Origin: Pseudomonas costantinii
Lineage (GTDB): Bacteria > Pseudomonadota > Gammaproteobacteria > Pseudomonadales > Pseudomonadaceae
Reading direction: 5' to 3'
Assembly: GCF_001870435.1 (NCBI RefSeq)
Contig: NZ_MDDR01000028.1
Span: 85,372-149,371 of the forward strand
DNA: 64,000 nt
Shown: positions 61,636 to 64,000 of the stretch, piece by piece
Layout of the letters: every line of letters begins with the position of its first letter
How positions within the stretch are numbered: the stretch's first letter is position 1
Program-made: the position numbers and the translations under genes
Notes under the pieces: generated by a model
The model's database searches: none
The model's input: the letters and a program-made list of their open reading frames with translations, nothing else
Told to the model about the DNA's origin: nothing

Positions 61636-62573
61636 AGAAGCCAACTCTGCTGGTCGGCGTGGGGGCGCTGACCTTGCTGGTCGTGGCGGTGGGGTTGAGT
61701 CTGCGACCGGGCAGTGACCCGATCGCCGCCCAGCAACCGGCACCGGCTATGAGCCCCGAACGCAATGGGCCAGCGGTGGCCAGCCTGGGTAACCAACAGA
61801 TCGACCTGCCTGAACTGCAAACGGTGCTGGCCAGCCTGCCGGCCGAATCCCGCGAGCAATTGCGCGGTAACCGTGGCGCACTGGAGAGCTGGATTCGCTC
61901 GCGCCTGGCGCAAAAGGTCGTGCTCGAGCAGGCCGACGCACAAGGTTGGCGTCAGCGTCCCGAGGTGGAGCAACAAACCCGAGCTGCCACCGAGCAAATC
62001 GTGTTTCGCGACTACATGCTCTCGGTCAGCCAGGTGCCGGCCGACTACCCCAGCGCCGCTGAATTGCAGCAGGCTTACGACAGCGGCAAGGCGCAATGGG
62101 TGACACCGCCGTTGTACAAGGTCAGCCAGATTTTCCTCGCGGTGAATGACCCACAAAGCATTGACGCCGTGCGTCGCCTGGCCCAGGAACTGAGTCGCAA
62201 GGCCCAGGCGGCACCGGGTGAATTTGCCGCTCTGGCCACTCAATACTCCCAGGACCCCGGCACCGCGCAACAAGGTGGCGATTCGGGGATGCAGCCGTTG
62301 CAGCAACTGGTGCCCGAAGTCCGCGGCGCGGTGTCGCGCCTCAAGGTCGGCGCAGTCTCGGACGTGGTGCAAAGTGCGGCGGGGTTCCATGTGCTCAAAC
62401 TCACCGGCCAGCAACCGGCACGTACCGCAACCCTGGATGAACTGCGTGAACGCCTTACCCAAGCCTTGCGCGCCCAGCGTCAGGAACAGATCGCCAAGGC
62501 CTACCTGGAAGGCATGCTCAATACCGCGACTTTGAGCATCGACGGTGCCGAGTTGAACAAGCTGCTGCAGTAA
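61632..62573 (+). CDS. PpiC/parvulin-type peptidyl-prolyl isomerase, periplasmic
   Basis: 313 residues from a GTG overlapping the preceding stop. An N-terminal signal or anchor (PTLLVGVGALTLLVVAVGLSL) is followed by a SurA-like helical part (about residues 50-150). A parvulin domain comes next (about 155-260; YKVSQIFLAVND, FAALATQYSQDPGTAQQGGDSGM, VGAVSDVVQSAAGFHVLKLT). It would help fold outer-membrane or exported proteins, plausibly those encoded here. Such an isomerase is also recalled near the end of the P. aeruginosa pdt block. Confidence 0.88.
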   Translation: MKKPTLLVGVGALTLLVVAVGLSLRPGSDPIAAQQPAPAMSPERNGPAVASLGNQQIDLPELQTVLASLPAESREQLRGNRGALESWIRSRLAQKVVLEQADAQGWRQRPEVEQQTRAATEQIVFRDYMLSVSQVPADYPSAAELQQAYDSGKAQWVTPPLYKVSQIFLAVNDPQSIDAVRRLAQELSRKAQAAPGEFAALATQYSQDPGTAQQGGDSGMQPLQQLVPEVRGAVSRLKVGAVSDVVQSAAGFHVLKLTGQQPARTATLDELRERLTQALRAQRQEQIAKAYLEGMLNTATLSIDGAELNKLLQ

Positions 62574-62625
62574 CACGCGCGGGCGTGGATTGGATGCACA
62601 AGACCTATAAGACAGGGAGTCTCCC

Positions 62626-63603
62626 ATGGCATATCTAGAACCGTCCGGCCCCCAGGGGGCTGCACCTTATCGCGCGCAGAATGAACCGCGCGGCGCCTGG
62701 CTGGCACTGGCCGATGAGATTGAGCCGGAGGTGGCGCGTTACTTCATGGTCAGCGCGCGTTGTGGCTGTTTCATGCAGGCGGCGCGCAGCTTGAATATCA
62801 AGGCGACGCTGTTGCGCAAACGCTTGGCGCAACTGGAAGAACACCTGCGTCATTCGCTGTTCAGCTATCAGGGTAATGGCCTGGTGCTCAGCCGCGACGG
62901 CCAGCAACTGCAAGCGCAGTTGGCGGCCCTGGCCCGCGAGCGGCGCCTGCCGGTGGTGGAACAACCGCTGATTCGCCTGGCCGTGGCCGAGCCGATCCTG
63001 CATGACATTCTCGGTCGTGATCTGATCGCCTTGTTGCGGCGCAATGCCAGTGTGCGTTTGGAGATCATCTCGATCGACAGTCATCTGTCCCTGCAAGCGG
63101 TGGATGCGGACGTGGTGGTGTGGTTGTCGGATGCCGACGGCCCTGTGCCCGGCCCGAGTTTTGCCACCGAACCGCCTCGGTCTCTGGCGCGGTTGCAGTA
63201 TTTGCCGCATATCGCCAAGCGTTATTCGCGGTTGATGACGCGGCCGGACAGTGTCGAAGATCTCGACGACTACATGCTGGTGCAGTGGCAACCCGATGAG
63301 CAGGTTGGTGCGTTGCAGCCTTGGAACAATGTGGTGGAACAGCGTTTGGCGGCGGTGGTGCAGGTGCAGGCTTACTCGCTGATGTTGGAGATGATCCGCT
63401 GTGGTGCCTGCATCGGGTTGTTGCCGCACTATATGGGCAGTTTTGACCGTGGGCTGGTGGCGTTGCCGGGGTTGTTGGCGCAGACCATGCAGCGGCAGGT
63501 GTGGCTGGCGGTGAATGCGCACGTGCGGGATGCGGGGGCGGTGCAGATGATTGTTGAGTTGATTGTGGGGACGTTTGAGGGGCGGCGGGAGTGGTTTGAT
63601 TGA
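62626..63603 (+). CDS. LysR-family transcriptional regulator
   Basis: 325 residues. The ATG follows CAGGGAG. The helix-turn-helix is near residues 38-68 (YFMVSARCGCFMQAARSLNIKATLLRKRLAQLEEHL), preceded by an unusual 35-residue N-terminal extension. The rest is a LysR substrate-binding domain (IRLAVAEPILHDILGRDLIALLRRNASVRLEIIS, ACIGLLPHYMGSF). It closes the long + strand run and may regulate it. The inducer is unknown. Repeat copy C begins directly after the stop. Confidence 0.82.
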   Translation: MAYLEPSGPQGAAPYRAQNEPRGAWLALADEIEPEVARYFMVSARCGCFMQAARSLNIKATLLRKRLAQLEEHLRHSLFSYQGNGLVLSRDGQQLQAQLAALARERRLPVVEQPLIRLAVAEPILHDILGRDLIALLRRNASVRLEIISIDSHLSLQAVDADVVVWLSDADGPVPGPSFATEPPRSLARLQYLPHIAKRYSRLMTRPDSVEDLDDYMLVQWQPDEQVGALQPWNNVVEQRLAAVVQVQAYSLMLEMIRCGACIGLLPHYMGSFDRGLVALPGLLAQTMQRQVWLAVNAHVRDAGAVQMIVELIVGTFEGRREWFD

Positions 63604-63606
63604 TCT

Positions 63607-64000
63607 GGGGGTATATCCGTTATTTAGGTGATGGCGGAGATGGGTTCCGCTCTTACAGCGGCTCACTTTTGAAAGGAGCCCAAAAGTAAGCAAAAGGCTC
63701 TTGCCCCACCACTCGGCACCTCGCTGTGGCTCGGTGTGCCCGCACGCAGTCTTGAATCCGTGGGCCGCCGCGATGGGCCATCCCTGGCCCAGCGCGGCTA
63801 ACCCGGCGTCCTGCCGGGTTACCCACGGATTCAAGCCTGCGTGCGGCCATCGTGGTTAATGGGGCGCCTGAGATCAAGATCACAAGCAGATCAAAAGCAG
63901 AGCACGGCGGCCTGAAAGCCGACCTGAGTGGTGTGGAGCAAAGGCCAGATCAGAAGCAGGGCAGATTGCAGTTTCCCTGATGTATGGAGATCCAAATGTG
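63607..64000. repeat. Large palindromic repeat, copy C (cut by window end)
   Basis: It begins GGGGGTATATCCGTTATTTAGG, a diverged form of the copy A and B ends, then matches their left arms closely through the three-way-junction module and the CCGACCTGAGTGGTGT block to the window's end. The last bases (TGATGTATGGAGATCCAAATGTG) match the centre of copy A, so the right arm should lie just beyond the window. Confidence 0.85.

Noticed and set aside
62635..63834. 399-codon minus-strand frame over the LysR gene and repeat C
   Set aside because: It crosses from the repeat into antisense of the regulator, is His/Arg/Gln-rich, and has no domain.

Overview
The window is a chromosomal segment from a fluorescent-group Pseudomonas. 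The evidence is G+C-rich coding sequence, REP/REPIN elements of the GTGGGAGC type, Pseudomonas-typical small proteins (DUF1652, DUF2946, WxxGxW repeat), and a long block matching in order the P. aeruginosa hxc-lapA-pdtA-phdA-pdtB-exbB2-exbD2 region as I remember it.

Layout. 1-5865: the end of a myo-inositol-type operon (iolG end, a second Gfo/Idh/MocA oxidoreductase, then an RbsB/RbsA/RbsC-type sugar ABC transporter) with a candidate operator-promoter and Hfq/Crc CA motifs. 5866-13694: a DksA-like regulator with a degenerate zinc finger, a chemoreceptor, small hypothetical proteins, an orphan OpuAC-type binding protein and a TonB-dependent receptor. 13789-22794: a DUF2946 protein, DUF3995 protein, FAH-family hydrolase, AraC regulator, GNAT, a candidate small RNA, a PAS-GGDEF diguanylate cyclase, a 46-residue lipoprotein, and an ECF sigma locus (WxxGxW protein, sigma factor, membrane protein, CnrX-like protein). 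22797-28022: a large palindromic repeat, a solute-binding-like protein, Nudix hydrolase, a third Gfo/Idh/MocA protein, RNase T2 and a LysE/AraC pair.

28112-38913 is a complete Hxc-type type II secretion system with gene directions W(-) U(-) P(+) V(-) T X Y Z Q R S(+). Its secretin carries a lipobox. An 819-bp palindromic element sits between secretin and ATPase genes. Next come a DING/PstS-like phosphatase-family protein (the likely Hxc substrate), a 4204-residue two-partner-secretion exoprotein, a Phd-antitoxin/transposase-domain fusion, the TpsB transporter, a DUF2341-LamG-ExbB fusion, ExbD, a TonB-like protein, a putative porin, a periplasmic coiled-coil protein, a YbjN-like protein, a PpiC-type isomerase and a LysR-type regulator. 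All of this runs on the + strand with short gaps. It looks like one envelope programme, probably phosphate-linked by analogy with P. aeruginosa: T2SS exports the DING protein, TpsB exports the giant exoprotein, and the ExbB-ExbD-TonB-like trio could energise an outer-membrane step.

Three copies of one palindromic repeat family (22797, 35445, 63607) each follow a stop codon closely. Each carries a predicted three-way-junction fold whose main stem varies in a compensated way between copies. Starts quoted below were moved from the longest possible ORF to the best ribosome-binding site where the sequence allowed it.
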